A model generated the notes under the pieces. It saw only the letters and a list, made by a program, of their open reading frames with translations. It searched no databases and was not told the origin of the DNA. From the NCBI GenBank assembly GCA_028278645.1, contig JANQDZ010000007.1, positions 42,155 to 106,154 of the forward strand: a stretch of 64,000 nt of DNA, in the 5' to 3' direction. Shown here piece after piece: positions 7,988 to 16,251 of this stretch. Source of the DNA: Longimicrobiales bacterium. Its GTDB lineage: Bacteria; Gemmatimonadota; Gemmatimonadetes; Longimicrobiales; Gaopeijiaceae. Positions within the stretch are counted from its first letter, which is position 1. Each line of letters opens with the position of its first letter. Both the position numbers and the translations under genes were made by a program.

Positions 7988-10087
7988 ATGACTATGCACA
8001 CCCGGACTCTCAGCTTCTGCTCGCTGGCCGTTCTGGCCTTTCTGGCAACAGCCACCACCGCCGCTCAGGGCCAAGACCGTTTGCCTTCGATGCCGGGGTA
8101 TGCTCGGTACCAGGAAATGGCCCCCAAGATCAGGGGCTCCATGGTGACCGGTGCATTGTCGGTGACCTGGGCCGAAAACAGTGAGTCCTTCCAGTACTCC
8201 CGGGCCGGACAGAGGTACGAGTACGACGTGAGGACCGGGAGTCTGAGGACCGTAGAGGGTCAGGCTCAACCTTCTGGAGCCCGAGGCCGGTTTGGAGGCG
8301 GGAACCGACCCGCCCGTGGCCGCCAATATGAATCAGCCATGTCTCCCGACAGCACCCTTCGAGCTTTCTACCGGGACAGGAACCTCTTCATCAGCGCGCC
8401 GGACGGAACAGGCGAGATCGCAGTCACCACCGCCGGAAACACGGAGGAGCGCATCAAGTTCGGGTCGGCAAGTTGGGTTTACGGTGAAGAGCTGAACCAG
8501 AACACGGCCATGTGGTGGTCCCCGGACGGAACCAAGTTGGCCTACTACGGCTTCGACGAGGGTCCGGTCCAGGATTACTACCTCCAGATGGACCAGACAC
8601 AGATCCAGAGCAGCCTGGACATTGAAGCTTATCCAAAGGCTGGAGCACCGAACCCTGTAGTCGACCTCTTTGTCTACGACCTTGCGACACAGACCTCCAC
8701 GGAGATCGATGTCCGAGGTGGCAAACCATTCACCAACGACGTCATCGGCCACTACGTCTACCGGATCGAATGGTCCCCCGACGGGAGCGAGCTGACCCTC
8801 CAGAGAACCAACCGACGCCAAAACATCAATGAGTTTTCGGCATGTGATCCGGAGTCGGGTGACTGCCGGGTCATCGTCCGGGAGGAATGGCCAGCGAGTT
8901 GGGTCATGAATCATCCTCCGCGACGATACCTGGAGGACGGGGAGAGATTCCTCTGGATTTCCGAACGGACCGGTTACCGGAACATCTACCTCTATGACCT
9001 GAGCGGCGAGCTCCTGGCCACACTCACCGATCACGAATTTGATGTCGGGAACATCGTTCGCGTCGATGAGGACGGAGGCGTGCTCTACTACATGGCCCGC
9101 GATGGCGACAACCACATGAAGATGCAGCTGCACCGTGTGGGCCTGGATGGGAGGGGAGACGTAAGGCTGACGGACCCGGCCTATAACCATTCTGTCACGT
9201 TATCCCCCGACGGCAACTTCTTCGTTGATGTGGCTCAGACCCATGACACCCCACCCTTCTCCCGCCTCATGGACGGGAACGGAGAGGTGGTTGCCGAGTT
9301 GGCCGAGAGCGACATGACAGGCTTCGAGGAACTGGGCTTGGAAAAGGTGGAGATGTTCACATTCCCGGCCGCTGACGGCGTGACTCAGCTTCACGGCATG
9401 CTCCACAAGCCTTCGAACTTCGATCCCAGCCAGACCTACCCGATCCTGGTGAGCGTCTATGCCGGTCCAGGGTCCACCGGAGCGCGGGAGACTTTCACAC
9501 TTCCCAACGCCCTCACCGAATACGGCTTCCTCGTTGTAACCATGGATTCCAGGAGCGCTTCAGGCCGGGGCAAACGTTTCCTCGACGCCATCTATTTGAA
9601 GCTCAGCACCCTGGAAATCGACGATCAAGCAGCGGGGATACGGAGCCTCTGGGACCGGCCCTATGTGGAGCCGGGCCGAGCCGGGATATATGGGACGTCC
9701 TACGGGGGAACCGCTTCCTCAATGGCCCTCCTTCGGAATCCGGACGTATTCCAGGCGGCGGCAGCCTCATCGGCCGTGACGGACTGGCGGAATTACGATT
9801 CCATCTATACCGAACGGTATATGTGGATCCCCCAGGAAAACCAGGAGGGATACGACGCCGGATCGGCCATGCTCTGGGCGGAGAAGCTGGATGGGGATCT
9901 CATGCTCTTCTTCGGCACCGCCGACAACAACGTCCACCCATCCAACACCCTCCAGCTCATCGCTGCCCTGCAAGAAGCCGGAAAGCACTTCGAGGTCCAG
10001 GTCGGGCCTGACCGGGGACACGCCGGCCTCAACCGCGATCGGATGATGGAGTTCTTCATCGAAAGCCTGGTGTTGGACTGGAAATAA
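7988..10087 (+). CDS. S9 family (DPP-IV-like) exported serine peptidase
   Basis: About 699 residues. A signal peptide (CSLAVLAFLATATTAAQGQ) leads into an N-terminal beta-propeller with repeats such as MWWSPDGTKLAYYGFDEG and IEWSPDGSELTLQRTN. A C-terminal alpha/beta-hydrolase domain follows. The triad is visible: Ser near residue 571 in GIYGTSYGG, Asp near 646 in GTADNNVH, and His near 678 in DRGHAGLN. This layout is that of S9B dipeptidyl peptidases, which release N-terminal dipeptides; the exact specificity is inferred. The ATG at 7988 is used with GGAG close upstream. A 9-bp hairpin follows at 10154-10188. Confidence 0.9.
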   Translation: MTMHTRTLSFCSLAVLAFLATATTAAQGQDRLPSMPGYARYQEMAPKIRGSMVTGALSVTWAENSESFQYSRAGQRYEYDVRTGSLRTVEGQAQPSGARGRFGGGNRPARGRQYESAMSPDSTLRAFYRDRNLFISAPDGTGEIAVTTAGNTEERIKFGSASWVYGEELNQNTAMWWSPDGTKLAYYGFDEGPVQDYYLQMDQTQIQSSLDIEAYPKAGAPNPVVDLFVYDLATQTSTEIDVRGGKPFTNDVIGHYVYRIEWSPDGSELTLQRTNRRQNINEFSACDPESGDCRVIVREEWPASWVMNHPPRRYLEDGERFLWISERTGYRNIYLYDLSGELLATLTDHEFDVGNIVRVDEDGGVLYYMARDGDNHMKMQLHRVGLDGRGDVRLTDPAYNHSVTLSPDGNFFVDVAQTHDTPPFSRLMDGNGEVVAELAESDMTGFEELGLEKVEMFTFPAADGVTQLHGMLHKPSNFDPSQTYPILVSVYAGPGSTGARETFTLPNALTEYGFLVVTMDSRSASGRGKRFLDAIYLKLSTLEIDDQAAGIRSLWDRPYVEPGRAGIYGTSYGGTASSMALLRNPDVFQAAAASSAVTDWRNYDSIYTERYMWIPQENQEGYDAGSAMLWAEKLDGDLMLFFGTADNNVHPSNTLQLIAALQEAGKHFEVQVGPDRGHAGLNRDRMMEFFIESLVLDWK

Positions 10088-10153
10088 ACATACGTTTCCA
10101 GGAGAGAAGAAAACTCTTGGGAGTCGGGAAAAAAGGGGAATATATTTGAAGTA

Positions 10154-10188
10154 GGGCCCGGACGGCCGGCCCAAAGCCCTCCGGGCCC
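10154..10188. terminator. GC-rich hairpin downstream of the S9 peptidase gene
   Basis: The arms GGGCCCGGA and TCCGGGCCC pair perfectly over nine bases around a 17-base loop. It sits between the S9 peptidase and rhodanese genes. No run of T follows, so it could be a weak terminator or an mRNA-end stabiliser. A possible promoter (TTGGGA, 18 bp, TATATT at 10117-10146) lies just before it and could drive the rhodanese gene. Confidence 0.4.
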
Positions 10189-10269
10189 CTTCACGCCGAT
10201 GAGTGTGTAGTCCCTCAGAAGTCCCGAGTAGCCTCCCAACAGTCTTTTCCTGAATCCTGGAAGGTCTCC

Positions 10270-11190
10270 ATGTTCCGCAACCACGCCCCCGTCCCACTCC
10301 TCCTCTGCGTCCTTCTTGCATCCCCCCTCCACGCCCAGCAGGCCCGGGTCCTGGTCACTGGAGATTGGCTGGAAGAGAATCTTTCCCGCCCCGACCTGGT
10401 GGTTTTGCACGCCAGCACCGACGGAGCCGAGTACGACCAGGGACATATCCCCGGGGCGAGCCTCCTTCTGATGGATCGAGTGGCTTGGGACGGAAAAAAC
10501 GGGGTGGGTGTGGAGTTGAGGGACTTAAGTGAGATCCAGGAAGCTCTGTCTGCTGTGGGCGTGTCGGACCGGAGCACGGTAGTGGTGTACGGCAGTAACC
10601 CCATGGTCGCTGCCCGCCTGTGGATGACCCTGGACGTGGTGGGGGCGGGGGCCTCGGGACCCCTTTTCCTCGATGGCGGGATCCAGGTTTGGAAGGAAGA
10701 GGGCCGGCCTCTTTCCACCGAGCGTCCCGGCGTCACCAGAGGATACCTGACCCTGCAGCCGCCCACTTCGAGATTGGTGACCGCGGATTGGATTCTGGTT
10801 CGGCTCGGCCATGACAACTTGTCCTTGGTCGATGCCCGCCCGGACGATGAGTTCACGGGGGCGGACGGTGGGTTGGGGGGCAGGCTCAACCCGGGCCATA
10901 TACCGAGTGCGAAGCAGCTCTACTGGGAGGACCTGGTGGAATCCGCGGAAAGGCCCCTGTTCCACCCGGTGGGCGAGCTCTCAGACCTTTTTGTCGCGGC
11001 CGGGGCGGATCCCGGTGACACGGTGGTCACCTACTGTCAGGTTGGCCTGAGAGCCAGCGTGAACTACATGATCTCCCGAATGCTGGGGTACGAGACCTTC
11101 TTCTTCGATGGCTCATGGCGGGACTGGGGTTCTCGTGACTTTCCCCACTTCCCGCGAAAAGCGGATACCGCGGAGGGAGGGACCCGCTAG
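10270..11190 (+). CDS. exported tandem-rhodanese sulfurtransferase
   Basis: 306 residues. A signal peptide (VPLLLCVLLASPLHAQ) is followed by two rhodanese domains in thiosulfate/3-mercaptopyruvate sulfurtransferase order. The N-terminal domain has EYDQGHIPGASLLLMD, but the catalytic loop position reads VYGSNPMVAAR with no Cys, the usual inactive first domain. The C-terminal domain keeps LVDARPDDEFTG, NPGHIPSA and the active loop TYCQVGLRAS with its Cys. It would transfer sulfur, possibly in cyanide or thiol detoxification, outside the cytoplasm. The partner acceptor is unknown. Confidence 0.85.
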   Translation: MFRNHAPVPLLLCVLLASPLHAQQARVLVTGDWLEENLSRPDLVVLHASTDGAEYDQGHIPGASLLLMDRVAWDGKNGVGVELRDLSEIQEALSAVGVSDRSTVVVYGSNPMVAARLWMTLDVVGAGASGPLFLDGGIQVWKEEGRPLSTERPGVTRGYLTLQPPTSRLVTADWILVRLGHDNLSLVDARPDDEFTGADGGLGGRLNPGHIPSAKQLYWEDLVESAERPLFHPVGELSDLFVAAGADPGDTVVTYCQVGLRASVNYMISRMLGYETFFFDGSWRDWGSRDFPHFPRKADTAEGGTR

Positions 11191-11236
11191 GGATAGACCG
11201 GCACCGGGGCCAATAGTCCCCGCGACAACCGACAAT

Positions 11237-11275
11237 AAGAAGAGCGACCCCAGAGAATTTGGGCTCGCTCTTCTT
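11237..11275. terminator. bidirectional terminator hairpin
   Basis: An 11-bp perfect outer stem (AAGAAGAGCGA with TCGCTCTTCTT) is extended inside by CCC/GGG across a single mismatch. It lies between the rightward rhodanese gene and the leftward end of the long Tad-linked operon. The A-rich left arm and T-rich right arm allow it to act as a terminator from either side. Confidence 0.7.
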
Positions 11276-11292
11276 TGGTATCATTCCGGACG

Positions 11293-11835
11293 TCAGATTG
11301 TGAACTGATCAACCAGTGACCGGATATGGTCGGTCCAGGGGATGGAGAGGAACCAATCCAGGAGGTCCAGAGGCGAAGCCTGAATCCATCCAAAGAGAAG
11401 CAAGAGGAAGTACCAAACCAGTAGAGCCCACAGGAACTCCCAGAGGAGCCTGTTCTCGGTGACCGGGCCCTCGTCATCGTAATTCACCTTCTCCTGCGTC
11501 ACTACCTCCACGGCAATTACGAAACCCCGGCGGTAGAAACTCACGGCATCCCGAAGGATTCCCGCCGCTCTAGCGGGCTTGTGCCCTTCGAACATCGCCT
11601 CGATGAGGCTAAGGCAGAACCGAAGCATGGAACGGACCAAGAGGGGAATCCAGAAGATGGCCCCCACCACTGCCCACATTGCCAGGACCACTACAAGAAT
11701 GACCCAAGTCAGCACAAGGAAGATCCCGTCGATCACCTCCGAGTATTTCCCCGGCTCTTTTTTGACTTCGGGTTCCGGTTCCACCTCACCCTGCGCAACG
11801 GACTTGTAATACATGCGCGGTGGTTCGGACGTCAT
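11293..11835 (-). CDS. small multi-pass membrane protein at the end of the Tad operon
   Basis: 180 residues. An acidic/proline-rich N-terminus (EVEPEPEVKKEPGKY) is followed by about three membrane segments: GIFLVLTWVILVVVLAMWAV running into a second hydrophobic stretch, then LLWEFLWALLVWYFLLLLF. A short amphipathic tail ends the protein. I recognise no family. It follows the repeat protein by 15 bp and has a ribosome site AAAGGA seven bases before its ATG, so it is probably cotranscribed with the Tad genes. A role as a membrane partner of the AAA ATPase module is inference only. Confidence 0.6.
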   Translation of the reverse strand: MTSEPPRMYYKSVAQGEVEPEPEVKKEPGKYSEVIDGIFLVLTWVILVVVLAMWAVVGAIFWIPLLVRSMLRFCLSLIEAMFEGHKPARAAGILRDAVSFYRRGFVIAVEVVTQEKVNYDDEGPVTENRLLWEFLWALLVWYFLLLLFGWIQASPLDLLDWFLSIPWTDHIRSLVDQFTI

Positions 11836-11850
11836 GATTCGATCCTTTCT

Positions 11851-12501
11851 TTAACCGCCTTCCGCCCCGGAGCCCTCAGGGGGGGAGTCCTCCGGCAGAA
11901 TCACATTCGCCAATCCCATCTCATCCAACCCCAATGCGATCTGGGGCATTTGATTTGCATCGATAAATACCAACTGGGCGGCATCTCCTGTAGAGAGGCC
12001 CAAAACGACCCTGGGGAGACCACCGCCATCGGCCAACACGAGGTTCGTGCTCTCGTCCTCGGCCAGACCGAGGGCAGCACGGCTTTTCCCATTTGCATTG
12101 ATGAGAGAGAGTCCGGGAGATCCGCCGCTCAGGACGGACATACTCAGCCGCGACCGTTCTCTACGATCCATCAACGCCATCCGGCTATTGCCCTCTTCAT
12201 CAACCCGCCACTCGCCCCGGACCACGCCCTGGGCATCCACCAGGGAAACACGTTCGGTGGTGAGGGTCCCGAGGGCCAGATCCCTCTTTCCGATCCCAGG
12301 AATCCCCTGGCTGAAGGCTCCAATAGCTCCCAGGACCAACGTGACCAGAAGTCCGATGCTCAGAAGCCGGACACGGGACCTGAGCCAATCGGCCTCCCTC
12401 TCGAGGGAGAGAAGGCGCTGACGGAGACGGTCCTCCTCCATGCCTTTGAGGTCGTTCAAGTCCGAAGGTCCGCTGGAGTTCGTGGGCATCTTCATTCTCA
12501 C
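11851..12501 (-). CDS. membrane-anchored coiled-coil protein with five 23-residue repeats
   Basis: 216 residues from a GTG that overlaps the AAA ATPase stop (GTGA); an ATG at 12495 is the alternative. Residues ~18-45 are a charged coiled coil (MEEDRLRQRLLSLEREADWL). Residues ~46-64 are one membrane helix. The C-terminal region contains five copies of a motif like hxLhDxxGxxRxxLGL, starting at residues 84, 107, 130, 153 and 176, exactly 23 apart. Clear copies are SLINANGKSRAALGL, LVLADGGGLPRVVLGL and VFIDANQMPQIALGL. Such regular beta-turn repeats suggest a small solenoid outside the membrane. No family is recognised. Confidence 0.7.
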   Translation of the reverse strand: MRMKMPTNSSGPSDLNDLKGMEEDRLRQRLLSLEREADWLRSRVRLLSIGLLVTLVLGAIGAFSQGIPGIGKRDLALGTLTTERVSLVDAQGVVRGEWRVDEEGNSRMALMDRRERSRLSMSVLSGGSPGLSLINANGKSRAALGLAEDESTNLVLADGGGLPRVVLGLSTGDAAQLVFIDANQMPQIALGLDEMGLANVILPEDSPPEGSGAEGG

Positions 12502-13895
12502 CTTTTTGAGGAAATCGGGGCGATCCCAGGCTGGTACTCCTCTTCCATGACGAGGAAGTAAGCCTCTGCGGCCCTCTGAAGGAGGGTCGGTTCCAGGGAG
12601 GGGATGTGCCCCTCATAGGACGAGATCGAGGTGATGTGGTGTAAAATATCCCTGGGATGACACCCACGGGGCTTGATACCGTGGGGGTCATAGTATTTCC
12701 GATAGAGGATATCGACCGCCGCTTCTTCGAACGGGATCCCGGTCTGCTGACAGTTCATTCTGAAGATCCTGGTGAAGGCCTCCCGGTCCGGGCTCCGTAC
12801 CTCCACCTTAAATTGGATCCTCCGAAGGAAGGCTTCGTCCACCAGGTTCCTGGGATTGAGGTTGGTGGCAAAGATCAGGATGCAGTCGAACGGAACCGGA
12901 AACCGTACCCCCGTATCCAGCGTCAGGTTGTCGAAGCCCTTTTCGAGCGGGACGATCCAACGGTTCAGGAGCTCAGCAGGGGTCATCCGCTGGCGTCCGA
13001 AGTCGTCCAGGATCAGTACCCCGCCGGCTGCCTTGAGCTGGAATGGAGCCCGGTAAATCTGAGAGTACTGACTTACCTGAAGGTCGAGCTGCTCCATGGT
13101 GAGCTCACCGCCCACAAAAACGGTCGGCCTCTTGATCCGAATGTACCGGCGATCATATGGGAATGACTGCCGTACCAGGCCGGTCCCATTCTCCTCGTCG
13201 TCATCCGCATCGGAGGTCCGCTCATGGTAGACCGGATCAAAGACCACGATGATGTGACCGTCGACAATGATGGAGTACGGGATGTAGATCTCGGTCGAGA
13301 CAATGGATCCGAGCCGCTCGGCGATGGCCGTCTTTCCGTTCCCCGCCGCGCCGTGAAGGAAGATCGAAGCGCCGGAGTTCACCGCAGGCCCCAACGACGC
13401 GGTGACATCATCGGAAAGAACCAGATCGTTGAAGGCTTCTCCCAGGGCCTCGCCAGAGATCCGCATGTCCATGACGGATTGCTTCCGGACCCAAGGACGG
13501 AACTGGGTCAAGGGCACCGGCGCCGGCCCCACATAACGGCTGGCGGCCAAGGCTGACTGCGCTCGGGTACGGCCCTCGTCCGTAAGGGCGAAGCGGTAAC
13601 CCGCCCGGGAGTGCCCCTCAGCACCCAGCACCTCTACAAAGTGCCTTTGGATGGCTGTCAGGAGCACGTCATCGATAATCACGAATGGCAGCGCCACTCG
13701 CTCAGCGATCTCTTGGCCCGAAAGATCTCCCTGTTGGAAGAGGGTCTTCAAAGTCAGGGACAGTACCTGGGAGGCCGAAAGGCCGGTCTCCTCCAAAGTC
13801 TGGGGCGCCGGCGGGGCGGGCACCGATGGGTCCATAGGCCGTCCAGGTCCCATACCGCCTGCCGTAGTCTCAGAGGTTTCTGTGGTGGCTGTCAT
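12498..13895 (-). CDS. AAA ATPase of Tad-locus type with N-terminal winged helix
   Basis: About 465 residues. The N-terminus is low-complexity Pro/Thr-rich. A winged-helix-like region follows (LTLKTLFQQGDLSGQEIAER to SRAGYRFALTDEGRTRA), then a single AAA domain. That domain has Walker A GAAGNGKTA, Walker B GGVLILDDFGRQ, sensor-1 IFATNLNPRN and an arginine-rich AFLRRIQFKVEV. The ATG at 13895 is chosen because it overlaps the DUF192 stop (ATGA) and has GGAG nine bases upstream. MoxR-like ATPases of this kind remodel partner complexes. Linkage to Tad genes suggests a role in pilus assembly or secretion, which is inferred. Confidence 0.8.
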   Translation of the reverse strand: MTATTETSETTAGGMGPGRPMDPSVPAPPAPQTLEETGLSASQVLSLTLKTLFQQGDLSGQEIAERVALPFVIIDDVLLTAIQRHFVEVLGAEGHSRAGYRFALTDEGRTRAQSALAASRYVGPAPVPLTQFRPWVRKQSVMDMRISGEALGEAFNDLVLSDDVTASLGPAVNSGASIFLHGAAGNGKTAIAERLGSIVSTEIYIPYSIIVDGHIIVVFDPVYHERTSDADDDEENGTGLVRQSFPYDRRYIRIKRPTVFVGGELTMEQLDLQVSQYSQIYRAPFQLKAAGGVLILDDFGRQRMTPAELLNRWIVPLEKGFDNLTLDTGVRFPVPFDCILIFATNLNPRNLVDEAFLRRIQFKVEVRSPDREAFTRIFRMNCQQTGIPFEEAAVDILYRKYYDPHGIKPRGCHPRDILHHITSISSYEGHIPSLEPTLLQRAAEAYFLVMEEEYQPGIAPISSKR

Positions 13896-14320
13896 CTGCT
13901 TCGGCTCCATCTGTTCTTGGAGTTGAAAGACCTCTCGCGATGGCTTGGGGGAAGGGCGGATATTGAATAGGGTGCCGGATCCCGCCATGTGAGGAGGTCT
14001 CCCACCTGGGTTCCCGAGGTGGCAATGGTGCCTACGGGCACCTCTAGGACATAGTGAGCGTCGGCAACCCTCCGGGTGAACTTCCAAGGTTTCAAGCCTT
14101 GGATCAGCTTGAGGACTCGTCCTCGGTCATTGAGAAAAAGCACGTCCAGGTCGAAAGCGGTCCACCACGTGTGGATGGCGTTGCACCGGACCAGGAGAAT
14201 TCCTTCACCCGGCCTCGGTTCCGGGCGACCGATGAGGCCACGGAGCCGACTCAAAAATGTGGCAGCTCGTTCCACACTCGTGCCGAGGGACGTGTTCCGG
14301 GTTCGGTTCGTAATCCGCAT
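13892..14320 (-). CDS. DUF192 family protein
   Basis: A 142-residue protein with the DUF192 core: FLSRLRGLIGRPEPRPGEG, the conserved IHTWWTAFDLDVLFLNDRG segment, and ADAHYVLEVPVGTI followed by GTQVGDLL. DUF192 domains are small beta-barrels of unsettled function. Many are exported, but this copy shows no signal peptide. It begins 5 bp after the tadC stop with GGAG ten bases upstream of its ATG, and its own stop overlaps the AAA ATPase start. Its fixed place between tadC and the ATPase suggests it belongs to the pilus module. Confidence 0.85.
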   Translation of the reverse strand: MRITNRTRNTSLGTSVERAATFLSRLRGLIGRPEPRPGEGILLVRCNAIHTWWTAFDLDVLFLNDRGRVLKLIQGLKPWKFTRRVADAHYVLEVPVGTIATSGTQVGDLLTWRDPAPYSISALPPSHRERSFNSKNRWSRSR

Positions 14321-14325
14321 ACCGA

Positions 14326-15255
14326 TCAGACTCCGAGGTCGCTGAAAGCGGCTGCGATCTGAATGATGGCCGGGCCCAGGATTACGACGAGCATGGCCGG
14401 GAAGATGCAAAGGGCCAGCGGGAATACCAGTTTGATCGTAGTCTTCGCCGCAGCTTCCTCTGCCCGCTGTTGCCGCTGGGTCCTCATCGTTTCTGCTTGG
14501 ACTCGGAGAGAGTCGGCAATGGACGTTCCGAACCGGTCGGTTTGGATCAACATCGTGGCCAGGGACCGAAGGTCGGCGACCCCGGTCCTCTCAGCCAAAG
14601 CGAGAAGAGCCTGATCCCGTGGGGTTCCAGCTCTGATCTCGAGATTCATCTGGGATATTTCGGTGGTCAGTAGCTCGCCACCGTGTCTCAATTCCTCGGC
14701 AACCCGTTGGAGGGCCTGGTTCAACCCGAGGCCCGCTTCCACGCAGATCACCAGGAGATCCACAAAATCGGGGAGGATCTTCTGGATGGTTTTCTGTCTC
14801 TTAGTCAGCCTTACGCTGAGGAGGAAGTTCGGCACGACCCATCCTGCCGCCGCTCCGGTCAGGCCCAGTAGGATAGCCTCCGCACCCGTTACGTCCAGCG
14901 CCAATCCGCCCAAAACACCGTAGAAATAAAGGGCTGCGGCGGCGGCGATTCTTCCGCCGAGGAAAACGGGGAGGGCCGTGGGATGCCGGAATCCGGCCTG
15001 GATCAGCCGGGCTCTGGTCGGACTCCACTGGCGTTGAGGAGTCTGGAGTTTTTGGCCCAAATAGGCCAGCAGGTCCTTCACCTGATTCCGCGCCCGGTTA
15101 CGCCGAGCGACGGAGTCTTTGGCGTAAGCCTGCTGCAGTCCCAGCTCTCCCAATCGGGTCCGGGAGGGCCGGGCCTGGGCCGGGAGGAGGCTTGCCAAAC
15201 CCACCACCATCAGGCCCACGGCCAATGCGATTCCTGCAGCGATCAAGTATAACAC
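14326..15255 (-). CDS. tadC: Tad pilus inner-membrane platform protein TadC
   Basis: 309 residues with the type II secretion F (GspF/TadC) fold. An N-terminal membrane helix (LIAAGIALAVGLMVVGLASL) is followed by a central pair, the helical domain LPDFVDLLVICVEAGLGLNQ ... ALQRVAEELRHGGELLTTEI, and a C-terminal helix (LALCIFPAMLVVILGPAI). I use the GTG at 15255 because GGGGGA lies six bases upstream; a TTG at 15261 is the alternative. With TadB it forms the inner-membrane platform that couples CpaF ATP hydrolysis to Flp fibre assembly. Confidence 0.9.
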   Translation of the reverse strand: MLYLIAAGIALAVGLMVVGLASLLPAQARPSRTRLGELGLQQAYAKDSVARRNRARNQVKDLLAYLGQKLQTPQRQWSPTRARLIQAGFRHPTALPVFLGGRIAAAAALYFYGVLGGLALDVTGAEAILLGLTGAAAGWVVPNFLLSVRLTKRQKTIQKILPDFVDLLVICVEAGLGLNQALQRVAEELRHGGELLTTEISQMNLEIRAGTPRDQALLALAERTGVADLRSLATMLIQTDRFGTSIADSLRVQAETMRTQRQQRAEEAAAKTTIKLVFPLALCIFPAMLVVILGPAIIQIAAAFSDLGV

Positions 15256-15268
15256 GGACAATCCCCCA

Positions 15269-16249
15269 TCAAATCTCGATTCTGATGATCTTCCTGATCC
15301 ACAGTGCGCCGATGACTTGCAGTACCAGTGCAGTGACGAGCAGGAACTGCCCAAAAAGGTGGGTGACCAGCAGAGACATGTATTCCGGATCCATGCTGTA
15401 GATGCCCAAGGCGAGGAGCGGGGGAAGTGCGGCAAGCGCGTACCCAGTCAGTCGGCCCTGAGCGGTATAAACCTGAAGCTGCCGACGTATGTAGAACCGA
15501 CGGCGAATGGTATGGGCCAGGTTCTCCAGGGTTTCCGCCAGGTTACCCCCGACCTCCCGCTGCACCATGATGGCGATGGCGAAGATCCTGACATCGACCA
15601 TATCGGTCCTATCCACCATCCCCAGGAGGGCTTCGTCGAACGGAATCCCGAACCTCTGCTCTTCGAACACCTGTCGGAACTCGGTCGAGACCTCCGGCGG
15701 ACCCTCGTCCGCCACCATTCCCAGAGAGGACGAGAGAGGATGGCCGGCGCGGATCGCCCGGGTAAGGAGGTCGATGGCCGCGGGGAATTCCTCTTCGAAC
15801 TGTCGGAACCTTCTCCGTCTCTTGTGCGCCACGAAAACGTAGAGGAGGAATGGTCCCCCAGCAGCTGCCACAGCGGCCCAGAACAGCTTGTCGGTCAGGA
15901 GAAACGCGGTAGCCCCAAAGGTGAAACCCATGCCCAACCCTAGGATCAGGAAGGTCTCAGGACTCCAGTTCACCCTGGCCTGGTCCAGCAGGGAGACAAG
16001 CTTGGGCCGACCGGGGGTCACGCTCAGAAGGAAGCCCAGCGGGCCCCCACCTTTTCCACCGCTTCGGATTAGATCGTGAACACCGGGGTTCCGACGCTTT
16101 GTACCCCTGAGCACCGGCTTCACACGCTTGGCGATCTGCCGGCGTCGGTGCCAGTTCCGAAGGCCCTCTGAGACCAGAGCCAAGGCCAAGGTCCCAAAAA
16201 TCGCGGCCAAGAATACGAGGATCGCAGGGACCCAGATGGGATCGATCAT
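15269..16249 (-). CDS. tadB: Tad pilus inner-membrane platform protein TadB
   Basis: 326 residues. An N-terminal anchor (VPAILVFLAAIFGTLALALV), a basic linker, two central helices, the T2SS-F domain (FEEEFPAAIDLLTRAIRAGH, then GIPFDEALLGMVDRTDMVDV and FAIAIMVQREVGGNLAETLE), and two C-terminal helices make up the protein. The VQREVGGNLAE motif is characteristic of TadB. The gene starts 2 bp after the cpaF stop and precedes tadC by 13 bp, the usual order. Confidence 0.93.
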   Translation of the reverse strand: MIDPIWVPAILVFLAAIFGTLALALVSEGLRNWHRRRQIAKRVKPVLRGTKRRNPGVHDLIRSGGKGGGPLGFLLSVTPGRPKLVSLLDQARVNWSPETFLILGLGMGFTFGATAFLLTDKLFWAAVAAAGGPFLLYVFVAHKRRRRFRQFEEEFPAAIDLLTRAIRAGHPLSSSLGMVADEGPPEVSTEFRQVFEEQRFGIPFDEALLGMVDRTDMVDVRIFAIAIMVQREVGGNLAETLENLAHTIRRRFYIRRQLQVYTAQGRLTGYALAALPPLLALGIYSMDPEYMSLLVTHLFGQFLLVTALVLQVIGALWIRKIIRIEI

Positions 16250-16251
16250 GG

